From Frigoribacterium sp. PvP032 (GTDB taxonomy: Bacteria; Actinomycetota; Actinomycetes; Actinomycetales; Microbacteriaceae): 64,000 nucleotides of DNA. The notes beneath the pieces are model-generated. The model did no database searches, was not told where the DNA came from, and saw only the letters and a program-made list of their open reading frames with translations. The position numbers and the translations under genes are program-made. Shown here one piece after another: positions 47,346 to 57,797 of this stretch; position 1 is the first letter of the stretch; each line of letters starts with the position of its first letter. The stretch lies in contig NZ_JAFIBM010000001.1 in NCBI RefSeq assembly GCF_017833035.1, positions 2,377,762-2,441,761 of the forward strand, read 5' to 3'.

Positions 47346-47351
47346 AGCGTA
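47346..47351 (-). promoter_or_regulatory. -10 box for leaderless dapA
   Basis: TACGCT on the minus strand, 7 nt before the GTG start. Confidence 0.5.
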
Positions 47352-47409
47352 CTGTCTCGCCCCCGTCGAGCGGCTCGCCCCTCGCCGGTCGTCGCGCCCC
47401 ACGACACGG

Positions 47410-48192
47410 TCAGGGGGCGACGCGGCCGTTCGTGCCGAAGGCGGCGTACGTGAGCGGCATGAGCTCAGCCCAGATGTCTTCCATCTTCTCGGCGCACATC
47501 TCGATCTCGCGCTGCGGGAACGACGGGAAGTGAGTGCCCTCGCGCTTGGTGCGGAGGCTCAGGAAGTTCATCAGCGACCGCGCGTTCACGGTCACGTACA
47601 TGGACGAGTAGATGTTCAGCGGCAGGACGATGCGGGCGACCTCGCGGGCGACCCCGGCGTCGAGCATCCGCTTGTAGGCCGCGTAGGCCTCGCGGGAGGT
47701 GCGCTCGGTCTCGGACCGGACGAGCTCGCTCTGCTCGGGTGTGCCGGGCAGGAAGTCGTACGCGCCGGGCTTGCCGACCTGCTGCAGGTTGCGGTTCGCG
47801 GAGGGCACGTAGAAGACGGGGTTGAGCTCGCGGTAGCGACCGCTCTCCTCGTTGTAGCTCGCCATGCGGTGCCGCATGAACTCGCGGAACACGAAGATCG
47901 GCGCCTGCACGTAGAACGTCATCGAGTTGTGCTCGAAGGGCGAGCCGTGGCGGTCGCGCATGAGGTAGTTGATCAGGCCGGCGCCCTTGGTCGCCTGGGC
48001 GCCGTCGGCCGAGGCCTGGGCGCCCTCGAGCGTCTGCTCGCCCATGGTCGACACGCGTGCCGCGAAGAGCACGTCGGAGTCGTGCGCGCTCGAGCGGACC
48101 AGCTCGACGGTGACGTCGCTGCGGAACTCGACGGGGTCGGCGGCGGTGTCGGGAGACGAGGAGGCGGGGGTCACGGCGTCGGCATCAGTCAC
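47410..48192 (-). CDS. thyX: flavin-dependent thymidylate synthase ThyX
   Basis: Makes dTMP using FAD and methylenetetrahydrofolate, replacing ThyA. 260 aa. The ThyX signature RHRx7S is present in FMRHRMASYNEESGRY (about 107-120). The first 25 residues are a variable polar tail. I choose GTG at 48192 because TAGAGT lies exactly 7 nt upstream; the GTG at 48198 would be only 1 nt from that box. It sits upstream of dapA and divergent from the epimerase gene. Confidence 0.96.
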   Translation of the reverse strand: MTDADAVTPASSSPDTAADPVEFRSDVTVELVRSSAHDSDVLFAARVSTMGEQTLEGAQASADGAQATKGAGLINYLMRDRHGSPFEHNSMTFYVQAPIFVFREFMRHRMASYNEESGRYRELNPVFYVPSANRNLQQVGKPGAYDFLPGTPEQSELVRSETERTSREAYAAYKRMLDAGVAREVARIVLPLNIYSSMYVTVNARSLMNFLSLRTKREGTHFPSFPQREIEMCAEKMEDIWAELMPLTYAAFGTNGRVAP

Positions 48193-48199
48193 GGCCACG

Positions 48200-48205
48200 A
48201 CTCTA
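48200..48205 (-). promoter_or_regulatory. -10 box for leaderless thyX
   Basis: TAGAGT on the minus strand, 7 nt before GTG 48192. Confidence 0.5.
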
Positions 48206-48262
48206 CCTCCGACCGCCGACGGGGCAGGGGTCGGCGCCCGGGCGACCGGCAGGAGGCGCGGC

Positions 48263-48306
48263 TACGCTCCCGAGGAGGCGCAGCTCCCCTGCGCCGCGCC
48301 TCCTCG
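48263..48306 (+). promoter_or_regulatory. candidate promoter and 5' hairpin of the epimerase gene
   Basis: TACGCT (48263-48268) is a plausible -10. Transcription would begin near 48275, inside a perfect 11-bp palindrome (CGAGGAGGCGC 48271-48281 with GCGCCTCCTCG 48296-48306). Because the flanking genes are divergent, this palindrome is not a terminator for either gene. Confidence 0.4.
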
Positions 48307-48321
48307 AGAAAGCCAGGGCCC

Positions 48322-49227
48322 ATGACCGCCGACTCCCTCACCGTCCTCGTCTCCGGCGCCTCCGGCCTGGTCGGCACCGAGCTGCGACGCCAGCTGGTGG
48401 CCGCCGGCCACACCGTCGTCGCGCTCGTCCGTCGCGAGGCCCGCGACGAGGGCGAGGCCACGTGGGTGCCCGCGGCCGGGATCGTCGACCGGACCCTGCT
48501 CGACCGTGCGGACGCGGTCGTCAACCTGAGCGGCGCCTCCTTGGGTCGGCTGCCCTGGACGACGGGCTACAAGCGGGAGATCCGCGACTCGCGCGTGACG
48601 GCCACCGCGACGCTGGCGCACGGGATGGCCGGTGCCGAGCGACCGCCGGCCGTGTTCCTCAGCGGCTCGGCCGTCGGCATCTACGGAGACCGGCCCGGCG
48701 AGCGCCTGACCGAGCAGAGCGCGCGGGGCAGCGGGTTCCTCAGCGACGTCGTCGCCGACTGGGAGGCGGCCACGGCACCCACGCCGGACGCCACCCGCGT
48801 CGTGCACCTTCGCACCGGCGTCGTCGTGGGCCCCGGCGGCGCGATGGCCCCGCTGCTGCCCCTCACGAAGCTCGGCCTCGGCTCGCGCCTCGGCACCGGA
48901 GACCAGTTCTGGCCGTGGATCAGCCTGCACGACGAGGCCGCAGCGATCGTGCACCTGCTGACCTCGAGCCTCAGCGGCCCCGTCAACCTCGCCGGGCCCA
49001 CGCCGGCCACCAGCGACGCCCTCACGCGTCGCCTCGCGAAGGACCTGAGCCGCCCGTACGCCCTCACGGTGCCCGAGGTGGTCATCAGCACGGCGATGCA
49101 GGAGGCAGGGCGCGAGATGCTGCTGCCGAGCCAGCAGGTCGTGCCGGAGGCGCTGCTCGCGGACGGCTTCGCCTTCCGTCACCGCACGGTCGACCAGGCG
49201 GTCGACGCGCTCACCGCCAGCCTCTAG
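48322..49227 (+). CDS. TIGR01777-type NAD-dependent epimerase/dehydratase
   Basis: A 301-aa short-chain-type Rossmann protein. N-terminal VLVSGASGLVGTELRRQL (6-23) is the NAD(P) loop. LSGSAVGIYGD holds the family's Tyr-containing region, and the C-terminal DUF1731-like part has TVPEVVISTAMQEAGREMLLPSQ. Cyanobacterial and bacterial relatives resemble plant SulA/GC1; the substrate is unknown. The gene ends in a CTAG shared with the convergent TPR-like gene. Confidence 0.88.
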   Translation: MTADSLTVLVSGASGLVGTELRRQLVAAGHTVVALVRREARDEGEATWVPAAGIVDRTLLDRADAVVNLSGASLGRLPWTTGYKREIRDSRVTATATLAHGMAGAERPPAVFLSGSAVGIYGDRPGERLTEQSARGSGFLSDVVADWEAATAPTPDATRVVHLRTGVVVGPGGAMAPLLPLTKLGLGSRLGTGDQFWPWISLHDEAAAIVHLLTSSLSGPVNLAGPTPATSDALTRRLAKDLSRPYALTVPEVVISTAMQEAGREMLLPSQQVVPEALLADGFAFRHRTVDQAVDALTASL

Positions 49228-49664
49228 GCCGCGGCCCGCATCCGGGACGCCTTGCGGACTGCCTGCCGGGCACGGCGGCGGTCACCGCACGCGTCGTAGG
49301 CGAGGCCGAGCCTGAACCAGGCGCGCCAGTCGTCGGGGGCGTCCTCGACGGCCTGTGCCCAGCGCGGGAAGGCCGCGTCCGCGGCCGCGCGCTCGTAGCG
49401 TCCGGAGGCGCGGCGCGGGACCTCGTCCACCGGCAGCTCGCCCGCCTCCTCGAGCTCACGGACCATCTGCTGCGTGTGCACCCCGAAGCGCAGCTCGGCG
49501 ACGAGGGCGAAGATGCCGAGCACCGGCAGGACGAGGAGGGCCACGCCGAGCACGACCGCGATCGGCTCGCCCGTCATGACGAACAGGTACGCCCGCTGTG
49601 CGACCAGGACGACGTACAGGAGGAGGAACAGCGCCATGACGAGCGCCGCGGTGCGGCCCTTCAT
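49224..49664 (-). CDS. two-helix membrane protein with a TPR-like C-terminus
   Basis: A 146-aa protein with two membrane helices (about 7-29 and 36-57) and a cytoplasmic C-terminal half. The segment WAQAVEDAPDDWRAWFRLGLAYDACGDRRRA resembles one tetratricopeptide repeat. ATG shares one base with the dapB stop (TGATG), so it is coupled to dapB. Related proteins occur next to dapB in Microbacteriaceae. Function unknown; a scaffold or membrane-bound interaction module is a guess. Confidence 0.8.
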   Translation of the reverse strand: MKGRTAALVMALFLLLYVVLVAQRAYLFVMTGEPIAVVLGVALLVLPVLGIFALVAELRFGVHTQQMVRELEEAGELPVDEVPRRASGRYERAAADAAFPRWAQAVEDAPDDWRAWFRLGLAYDACGDRRRARQAVRKASRMRAAA

Positions 49665-50395
49665 CAGTCGAGCGGGAGCACGCTGTCGAGCCCCACGACG
49701 ACGCCCTCGACGTGAGGCGCCTCGGCCATGGCGACGAGCAGGCCCTGCTCGTACGCCCGCTGCGAGATCGTGTCGTGCGTCAGGGTGAGGGTCTCGCCCT
49801 CGCCGCCGAAGACGACCTCCTGCTTGGCGACGACGCCGCGGAGGCGCATGCTGTGCACCGGCACGCTCGCGACCTGCTGGCCGCGGGCGCGCTGGTCGGA
49901 GAACGGGGCCGAGACGGGGCCGAGCTCGCGACGCGCCTCGGCGATCAGCTCCGCGGTGCGGACGGCCGTGCCGGAGGGCGAGTCGACCTTGCCCTGGTGG
50001 TGCGCCTCCACGATCTCGACGCTCTCGTAGAAGCGGGCCGCCATCGTGGCGAACCGCGTCGCGAGGACGGAGCCGAGCGAGAAGTTGGGGACGACGAGGA
50101 CGCCGGGGCCGCCGACGTCGGCGACGACCGTGCGGAGCTTCGCCACCCGCTCGGCGTTCCAGCCGGAGGTGCCGACGAGGACGGGGAGGCCGGCCCGGAC
50201 GACGTGCTCGACGATGCCGGGGCTGACAGCCGGGTGGGTCACGTCGACGACGAGGTCGGCGCCCCGCACGTCGTCGAGGTCGTCACGGGAGGAGAGGCCG
50301 GCGTGCAGCTCGAGGCCGGGGGTGCGCTGCACGAGGTCGACGACGAACGAGCCGAGCGTGCCCGTGGCCCCGACGACGGCGATCTGGGAGGTCAT
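49664..50395 (-). CDS. dapB: 4-hydroxy-tetrahydrodipicolinate reductase
   Basis: NAD(P)H reductase of the DAP pathway, 243 aa. Rossmann GATGTLGS (9-16), the dipicolinate-site EAHHQGKVDSPSGTA with catalytic His and Lys, and VPNFSLGSVL are present. ATG at 50395 has TAGGTT 7 nt upstream, so leaderless. It is divergent from the GNAT gene, with two facing promoters in 60 bp. The longer upstream frame is a shadow. Confidence 0.96.
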   Translation of the reverse strand: MTSQIAVVGATGTLGSFVVDLVQRTPGLELHAGLSSRDDLDDVRGADLVVDVTHPAVSPGIVEHVVRAGLPVLVGTSGWNAERVAKLRTVVADVGGPGVLVVPNFSLGSVLATRFATMAARFYESVEIVEAHHQGKVDSPSGTAVRTAELIAEARRELGPVSAPFSDQRARGQQVASVPVHSMRLRGVVAKQEVVFGGEGETLTLTHDTISQRAYEQGLLVAMAEAPHVEGVVVGLDSVLPLD

Positions 50396-50402
50396 GGGGT
50401 CC

Positions 50403-50408
50403 AACCTA
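50403..50408 (-). promoter_or_regulatory. -10 box for leaderless dapB
   Basis: TAGGTT on the minus strand, 7 nt before the ATG. Confidence 0.55.
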
Positions 50409-50446
50409 CCCGTCGGCTCGGCAGCGCCCCGGGGGCCCGCCCGACC

Positions 50447-50452
50447 TAGCAT
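50447..50452 (+). promoter_or_regulatory. -10 box for leaderless GNAT gene
   Basis: TAGCAT on the plus strand, 7 nt before ATG 50460. It argues against ATG 50451, which overlaps the box. Confidence 0.5.
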
Positions 50453-50459
50453 GGTGCGC

Positions 50460-50957
50460 ATGCCCCGGTTCCGCGCCGTCCCCGTGTCTTCCCCCGCCGC
50501 CGCCGACCTGCTCGAGGCGTACTTCGCCGAGCGCCGGGAGACGTTCCCCTCAGGCAAGGGCAGCTACCGCACCGCGTCGCCCGTCGACTCGACCTTCACT
50601 CCCCCGGCCGGGGCGTTCCTCCTCGTCGAGGACGACGCCGTGGATGCGCTGGCCTGCGGCGGCGTCCGCCGCATCGAGCCGACGCCGGAGGGGCTCGTGC
50701 GGTACGAGGTCAAGCACGTCTTCGTGCGCCCCGAGGCCCGCGGACGAGGGCTCGGGCGTCTGCTGATGGCCGAGCTCGAGGAGGTGGCTGCCGGCCTGGG
50801 TGCCGACCTGGTCGTCCTCGACACGAACGAGAGCCTGCTCGCCGCGGGGGCGCTCTACCGCTCGACCGGCTACGCCGAGGTCGAGCCGTACAACGACAAC
50901 CCGAACGCGACGACCTGGTTCGCGAAGCCCGTGTCGCCCCGCGAGGTCGCCCGCTAG
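50460..50957 (+). CDS. GNAT-family N-acetyltransferase
   Basis: A 165-aa acetyltransferase. The acetyl-CoA loop is seen as RPEARGRGLGRLLMAELEEVA (Q/RxxGxG/A motif), preceded by VKHVFV and followed by LDTNESLLAAGALYRSTGYAEVE. Substrate unknown. ATG 50460 is chosen from promoter spacing. It ends in a CTAG that also encodes the stop of the convergent phosphatase gene. Confidence 0.9.
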   Translation: MPRFRAVPVSSPAAADLLEAYFAERRETFPSGKGSYRTASPVDSTFTPPAGAFLLVEDDAVDALACGGVRRIEPTPEGLVRYEVKHVFVRPEARGRGLGRLLMAELEEVAAGLGADLVVLDTNESLLAAGALYRSTGYAEVEPYNDNPNATTWFAKPVSPREVAR

Positions 50958-51556
50958 ATCGGCTGCTCGACCGGGAGGCCGGTGCGGAGCTCGACGGGGA
51001 GGTGCCCCAGGTCGTTGTGCGTCACGAGCTCCGGCGGCTTCGCCGACCGGACGCGGATGATGGTCAGGCCGGCGTTCGCCTGGTTGACGCCCATCCAGCG
51101 CCAGTCCGGCGCCCCGAAGACCTCGCGCACGAACCAGCCGATGACGAAGTTGTGCGTGATGAGCAGGTCGTGCCGATCCTCACGGGACGGCGTCAGCCAC
51201 TCCGACACCGCGTCCGCCATCTGCGCCTGGCCCGCCTCGATCTCGTCCTCGGTGACGCCGCCGAAGAACGGCTTGTAGGCGGAGGGCATGTCGGCCGTCG
51301 GGCCGGAGGGCACGCAGTCGAAGAGCAGGGTCGACGGCTGCGACTCGAGGGCGGGGAGGCGCTCGGTCATGATGCGCGCCGTCTCGGCCGCGCGCTCGAG
51401 CGGGGAGTGCCAGGCGGCGGAGAACGGGACTCCCCCGAGGCGCTCGGCCAGCAGGCGCGCCTGGCGCTTGCCGCGCTCGGACAGCGGGCCGTCGGGGAGC
51501 CCGTGCTCGGCGTCCTGCTGCTCGCCGTGCCGGACCAGGTACAGGTAGTGGGACAC
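50954..51556 (-). CDS. histidine phosphatase (phosphoglycerate-mutase-like) family protein
   Basis: A 200-aa phosphohydrolase with the catalytic LVRHGEQ motif at the start, LSERGKRQARLLAERL, SPLERAAETA and the second catalytic His in LLITHNFVIGWF. The physiological substrate is unclear; broad-specificity phosphatases are common. The start is taken as GTG 51556, with an AGGAG site 7 nt upstream, rather than TTG 51574. It lies 14 nt after the M16 peptidase gene. Confidence 0.9.
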   Translation of the reverse strand: MSHYLYLVRHGEQQDAEHGLPDGPLSERGKRQARLLAERLGGVPFSAAWHSPLERAAETARIMTERLPALESQPSTLLFDCVPSGPTADMPSAYKPFFGGVTEDEIEAGQAQMADAVSEWLTPSREDRHDLLITHNFVIGWFVREVFGAPDWRWMGVNQANAGLTIIRVRSAKPPELVTHNDLGHLPVELRTGLPVEQPI

Positions 51557-51570
51557 CGTCGTCTCCTGAC

Positions 51571-52929
51571 TCAAGGGGTGACCGCCGCCGACGTCGTCGT
51601 CGGGGGCGTGAAGGAGGAGCCGTCGACGTCGCCCACGACCACGGTCGAGAGGGGGCCGGAGCGGAGCTCGCGGGCCAGGTCGCGGACGTCGTCGAGGCCG
51701 ACGCGGCCCAGCCGCGCGAGGGAGGCGTCCAGGTCGACGAACTCGCCGGTCGACAGCTCGGCGCGGCCGAGGCGGTTCATGCGCGTGTCGCTGTCCTCGA
51801 GCGCGAGGGCGGCTGCGCCGCCGAGCTGGCCGAGCGCCCGCTGCCGCTCGAGCTCGGTGACGCCCGACTCGGCGACGCGGTCGAGCTCGTCGAGCATGAG
51901 CTGCCCGACGATCTCGACGTTGCTCGGCGTGCAGCCGGCGTAGAGGCCGAACAGCCCGGCGTCGGAGTAGCTCGGGGCGAAGGAGTAGACGGAGTACGCC
52001 AGGCCGCGCCGTTCGCGGATCTCCTGGAACAAGCGCGACGACATGCCGCCTCCCAGGACCGAGTTGAGGACGGCCAGGGCCGGACGGCGGTCGTCGGACG
52101 CGGAGATGCCGGGCATGCCCAGCAGGACGGTGGCCTGCTCGAGGGGCCGCCGGACGACGACGACCTGCTCGCCGGGCGTCGGCACCGCGAGCTCCGACGA
52201 ACGCCGGGGCACGGGCGAGGCCGCCTCGGTCGACCAGGGCGACCTCGCCAGCGCCTGCTCGAGCCGCTCGACGGCGTGGTCGTGGTCGACGGCGCCGGCG
52301 ATGGTCACGACGAGGTCGCGGGGCCGGTAGTTCGCCAGGTAGTGGGCGTGCACGTCGTCGCGCCGCGCCTCCCTGATGCTCTCGGGAGATCCCCCGATCG
52401 GGCGCCCCAGCGGGTGCTCGCCGAAGACCGACTCGAAGAGGCGCTCGCCTGCCACGTCGGCAGGGTCGTCGTCCGCCATCGCCAGTTCTTCGAGGATCAC
52501 GCCCCGCTCGGTCTCGAACTCGTCGGGCTCGAGGGCGGACGAGGTGAGCATGTCGGCGAGGACGTCGACCGCGTCGTCGAGGTCGACGTCGCGGACCCGG
52601 GCGTAGTAGCAGGTGTACTCCTTGGCCGTGGCCGCGTTGTGCTCGCCCCCGACCGACTCGAAGGCGACCGCGATGTCCAGCGCGGACCGCGTCGCCGTGC
52701 CCTTGAAGAGGAGGTGCTCGAGGAAGTGCGTCGAGCCTCGTTCACCCGGCTGCTCGTCGCGGGAGCCCACCGCCACCCAGAACCCCACGGTGGCGCTGCG
52801 CGCCCCGGGCATCTGCTCGGTGAGGACGCGGACGCCCGTCGGGAGGACCGTGCGCCGCACGAGTGCGTCGCCCGTCGCGCGGAAGGAGAGCTCGACCGAG
52901 TCGAGTGGGAGGGAGACCGGGCCGTTCAT
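51571..52929 (-). CDS. M16-family zinc peptidase (PqqL/mitochondrial-processing-like)
   Basis: 452-aa insulinase-family peptidase. The inverted zinc motif HFLEH (68-72) and the distal Glu region ERGVILEELAMADDDP are intact, as is the C-terminal R/Y pair region (GGGMSSRLFQEIRERRGLAYSVYS). In many Firmicutes and Actinobacteria this gene directly follows pnp. Here a TetR gene and a reductase gene intervene. ATG 52929 with TAGGCT 7 nt upstream predicts leaderless transcription. Confidence 0.93.
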   Translation of the reverse strand: MNGPVSLPLDSVELSFRATGDALVRRTVLPTGVRVLTEQMPGARSATVGFWVAVGSRDEQPGERGSTHFLEHLLFKGTATRSALDIAVAFESVGGEHNAATAKEYTCYYARVRDVDLDDAVDVLADMLTSSALEPDEFETERGVILEELAMADDDPADVAGERLFESVFGEHPLGRPIGGSPESIREARRDDVHAHYLANYRPRDLVVTIAGAVDHDHAVERLEQALARSPWSTEAASPVPRRSSELAVPTPGEQVVVVRRPLEQATVLLGMPGISASDDRRPALAVLNSVLGGGMSSRLFQEIRERRGLAYSVYSFAPSYSDAGLFGLYAGCTPSNVEIVGQLMLDELDRVAESGVTELERQRALGQLGGAAALALEDSDTRMNRLGRAELSTGEFVDLDASLARLGRVGLDDVRDLARELRSGPLSTVVVGDVDGSSFTPPTTTSAAVTP

Positions 52930-52936
52930 CGCGTCG

Positions 52937-52942
52937 AGCCTA
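52937..52942 (-). promoter_or_regulatory. -10 box for leaderless M16 peptidase gene
   Basis: TAGGCT on the minus strand, 7 nt before the ATG. Confidence 0.5.
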
Positions 52943-53012
52943 CGGGACCGCACCTCGGCACGACCCGACCGCGGGCCGTGACACCCGAACTGGGGCACGG
53001 CCGTGAGGACAA

Positions 53013-53046
53013 ACAGACGGTTCAGTCTGTCCTCCTCGATGCTAGA
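53013..53046 (+). promoter_or_regulatory. TetR-type operator and promoter
   Basis: ACAGAC (53013-53018) and GTCTGT (53025-53030) form an inverted repeat with a 6-nt spacer. Sixteen nt after TTCAGT (53021-53026) lies TAGAAT (53043-53048). The palindrome would cover the -35, fitting autorepression by the downstream TetR protein. Confidence 0.6.
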
Positions 53047-53169
53047 ATCAGGGAACCGACGGCGGGACACCCCCCTGCCCCGTCGTCGGCGGCTGGTCGG
53101 AGGTCCTCCGGCGGTCCGGAGCGCGTCCCCCGCGCCGCTCCACGCCGATATGCCTCGAGGAGCCACGCT

Positions 53170-53784
53170 GTGACGGTCGATTCCCCCCCTCCGGCCGTCC
53201 AGCGTCTCCCGGGGCGCCCCCGCGCCGACCAGACGACGCCCGGCGCCAGGGACCGCGTCCTGACGACCGCCGACCGCCTCTTCTACGACGAGGGCGTGCG
53301 CGTCGTCGGCGTCGACCGGCTCATCGCCGAGGCGTCCGTGACGAAGGCGACGTTCTACAAGCACTTCGGCGCGAAGGACACCCTCGTGCTCGAGTACCTG
53401 CGGGTCAGGCACGAGCGCGCGGTCGCCGAGCTCGCCGCCACCGTCTCCTCGTCCCCGGGCGGTGCCGCCACCGTCCTGGCGGTCGTCGACGAGGTCGTCA
53501 CGCGGCTGCAGTCCCCGCGCTTCCGCGGCTCGGCGTTCGTGAACGCTGCCGCCGAGTTCAGCGACCCGACCCACCCCGTCCGCGCGGCGGTGGCCGAGCA
53601 CCAGGAATGGCTGACCGACGCTCTCGTCGAGCTGTTCAAGGACGCCGCGCACCCGATGCCGGGCGACGCGGCCGACGACTTCATGCTCGCGCTCGACGGC
53701 GCACTCGTGGGCGCCTACTGCGGCGACGCCATCGCGGCCTCAGCGGCCCTGCGTCGGACTGCCGAGCGGCTCCTCCCGGCCTGA
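53170..53784 (+). CDS. TetR/AcrR-family transcriptional regulator
   Basis: 204-aa repressor-type protein. The N-terminal helix-turn-helix domain covers about 25-75 (RVLTTADRLFYDEGVRVVGVDRLIAEASVTKATFYKHF). The remainder is a helical ligand domain. GTG at 53170 follows AGGAG with 8 nt spacing. A palindromic operator lies about 140 bp upstream. Likely targets are itself and perhaps the M16 or aldo/keto reductase gene. The inducer is unknown. Confidence 0.93.
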   Translation: MTVDSPPPAVQRLPGRPRADQTTPGARDRVLTTADRLFYDEGVRVVGVDRLIAEASVTKATFYKHFGAKDTLVLEYLRVRHERAVAELAATVSSSPGGAATVLAVVDEVVTRLQSPRFRGSAFVNAAAEFSDPTHPVRAAVAEHQEWLTDALVELFKDAAHPMPGDAADDFMLALDGALVGAYCGDAIAASAALRRTAERLLPA

Positions 53785-53842
53785 ACCGCCTGGCGACCTC
53801 GGCGACCTCGCGACCTGACGGCCGACGCGGCGCGGTCGCCTG

Positions 53843-54886
53843 CTAGGCGGAGACGCGGTCGAGCTCGAGCACCTGCGTGCGCGTGAGCTTGACCGTTGCC
53901 GCCTGGGCCAGCTCGACGACCTGCTTGGCGTTCGTCGCGCTCGCGACCGGCGCGACGACGTGCGGCTTCGCCAGCAGCCAGGCAAGGGCCACGGCAGCCG
54001 TCGACACCTCGTGCGCCGAGGCGACGCTGTCGAGCTCGTGGAGCACTCGCAGCCCCTTCTTGGTCAGGTAGCCGGACACCCCGCGCCCGCGCCTCGTGCC
54101 CGCGAAGTCGGAGCGGGACCGGTACTTGCCCGTGAGGAAACCGCCGGCGAGGGCGAACCGAGGCATGACGCCGAGGCGCAGCTGCGCCGCGACGCGCGCC
54201 AGGCCCTTCTCGTACTCGGTGCGCTGCATGAGGCTGTACTGGTTCTGCAGGGCCACCATCGGGGCCACGCCGAGCATGCCGGCGGCGATGCGCGCCTCGT
54301 AGAGCCGGTTGCCCGAGTGGTGCGACCCGCCGAACCAGCGGACCTTGCCGGCGCGGATGAGGTGGTCGACGGCGAGCAGGGTGCGCTCGAAGGCGACCTC
54401 GGTGTCGTCGACGTGCAGGTACAACAGGTCGATGTGGTCGGTGCCCAGGCGCTCGAGGGACGCCTCGACGGCGCGCTCGATCGAACGGGGCGACAAGCCG
54501 GGGGCGTCCGCGCCCTTGCCGACCTTCGTCGAGACGACCATGTCGTCGCGTGATCGGCGCGAGCGCATCCACGAGCCGATCATGACCTCGCTGCGGCCGC
54601 CGGCGTAGCTGTCCGCCGTGTCGACGAAGTTGCCGCCGTGGTCGTAGTAGGCGTCGAGGACGGACATGGTCTCGGTCTGGTCGGCGGTCCAGCCGAAGAC
54701 GTTGCCGCCGAGCGCGACGGGGAAGACCCGGAGGTCGGAGACCCCGAGTCGACGTCGAGGCTGGATGATGCCGAGGTCGACGGGGACCGTCGCGTCGCCG
54801 ACCGTCTCGGGCAGACGAGCGGGAAGGGCGACTGGAGGCGCGGAGGGCGTGGTGGGACCGGGGATGCCCGCCGACGTGTTCGTCAC
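53843..54886 (-). CDS. aldo/keto reductase
   Basis: A 347-aa NADPH-dependent oxidoreductase of the TIM-barrel AKR family. The catalytic Asp/Tyr lie in NFVDTADSYAGG, Lys in VSTKVG and His in LLYLHVDD. The GSHHSGNRLYEA and PVASATNAKQV segments match the cofactor end. An N-terminal extension of about 40 residues precedes the barrel. GTG 54886 follows GAAGG. It is convergent with the TetR gene. Substrate not determinable. Confidence 0.92.
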   Translation of the reverse strand: MTNTSAGIPGPTTPSAPPVALPARLPETVGDATVPVDLGIIQPRRRLGVSDLRVFPVALGGNVFGWTADQTETMSVLDAYYDHGGNFVDTADSYAGGRSEVMIGSWMRSRRSRDDMVVSTKVGKGADAPGLSPRSIERAVEASLERLGTDHIDLLYLHVDDTEVAFERTLLAVDHLIRAGKVRWFGGSHHSGNRLYEARIAAGMLGVAPMVALQNQYSLMQRTEYEKGLARVAAQLRLGVMPRFALAGGFLTGKYRSRSDFAGTRRGRGVSGYLTKKGLRVLHELDSVASAHEVSTAAVALAWLLAKPHVVAPVASATNAKQVVELAQAATVKLTRTQVLELDRVSA

Positions 54887-55123
54887 TCCGTGCCCTTCGT
54901 GGTCGTGGCGTCGTGCGGTCGAGGTGCCGGCCCCTCGCGGACCGTCCTCGGAGGATCGTCGCGTGGGTACACCGGACGACCACCTCCGTGTGTCGCCTGA
55001 GATGGCCGGGGAGCGCCGTGCTTGCTCCTGTGCACAAGCGTACGTGCTGAGGTCGCCGTGCGCCTGCCGCCGCACCCGATCGTTACGAGATCCGTCACCC
55101 CGAGTTCGGGGGCGGCCGCCGAC

Positions 55124-55166
55124 GACGGAGCGCCCGCCCCGACGTGGTCGGGACGGGCGCTCCGTC
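55124..55166 (-). terminator. terminator after pnp
   Basis: A 13-bp stem (GACGGAGCGCCCG with CGGGCGCTCCGTC) extended by a CCCGAC/GTCGGG inner stem across one mismatch, with a GTG loop. It starts 18 nt past the pnp stop. Confidence 0.9.
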
Positions 55167-55183
55167 TGACTGCCGATCGAGGA

Positions 55184-57457
<2,274 letters not shown>

Positions 57458-57785
57458 GTGGGGGCTACTCCTCTTTGTTTTGCATCGAGGCCCCGTGTGG
57501 GCATCGATGTGCAGCGGGAGCGGGCGGCGAGGACGGCATGAGGACATGCACGTGCAGCAACGCGACGGAGGCGGCGGCACGTCTGGTCAGCGGAAGAAAC
57601 GGTCGGATCCGCCCTGCGACCCCGTGCACCCTCGCTGAGTGCACCTGATCGGGGCGTTCCGCCTGTCACCACCGGCGACCAGCAGCCAGACCGGCCTGCT
57701 CCGAGGGCGATGCTAGCACCCGGGCCTCCGGCGACGAGGGAGGCGACCCCCCTCTCGGGGCGGCGCCTCGCGCCGGGGCCCCCGA
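57458..57785. other. pnp leader / divergent intergenic region
   Basis: A gap of about 330 bp between pnp (minus) and the secreted-protein gene (plus). It carries the pnp ribosome-binding site and presumably its promoter. It contains CACGTGCATG-like palindromic bits near 57545-57555. I see no gene and no convincing -35/-10 pair for pnp. Confidence 0.5.
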
Positions 57786-57791
57786 TAGCAT
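57786..57791 (+). promoter_or_regulatory. -10 box for leaderless secreted transglycosylase gene
   Basis: TAGCAT on the plus strand, 6 nt before the ATG at 57798. Confidence 0.5.
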
Positions 57792-57797
57792 CGACGG

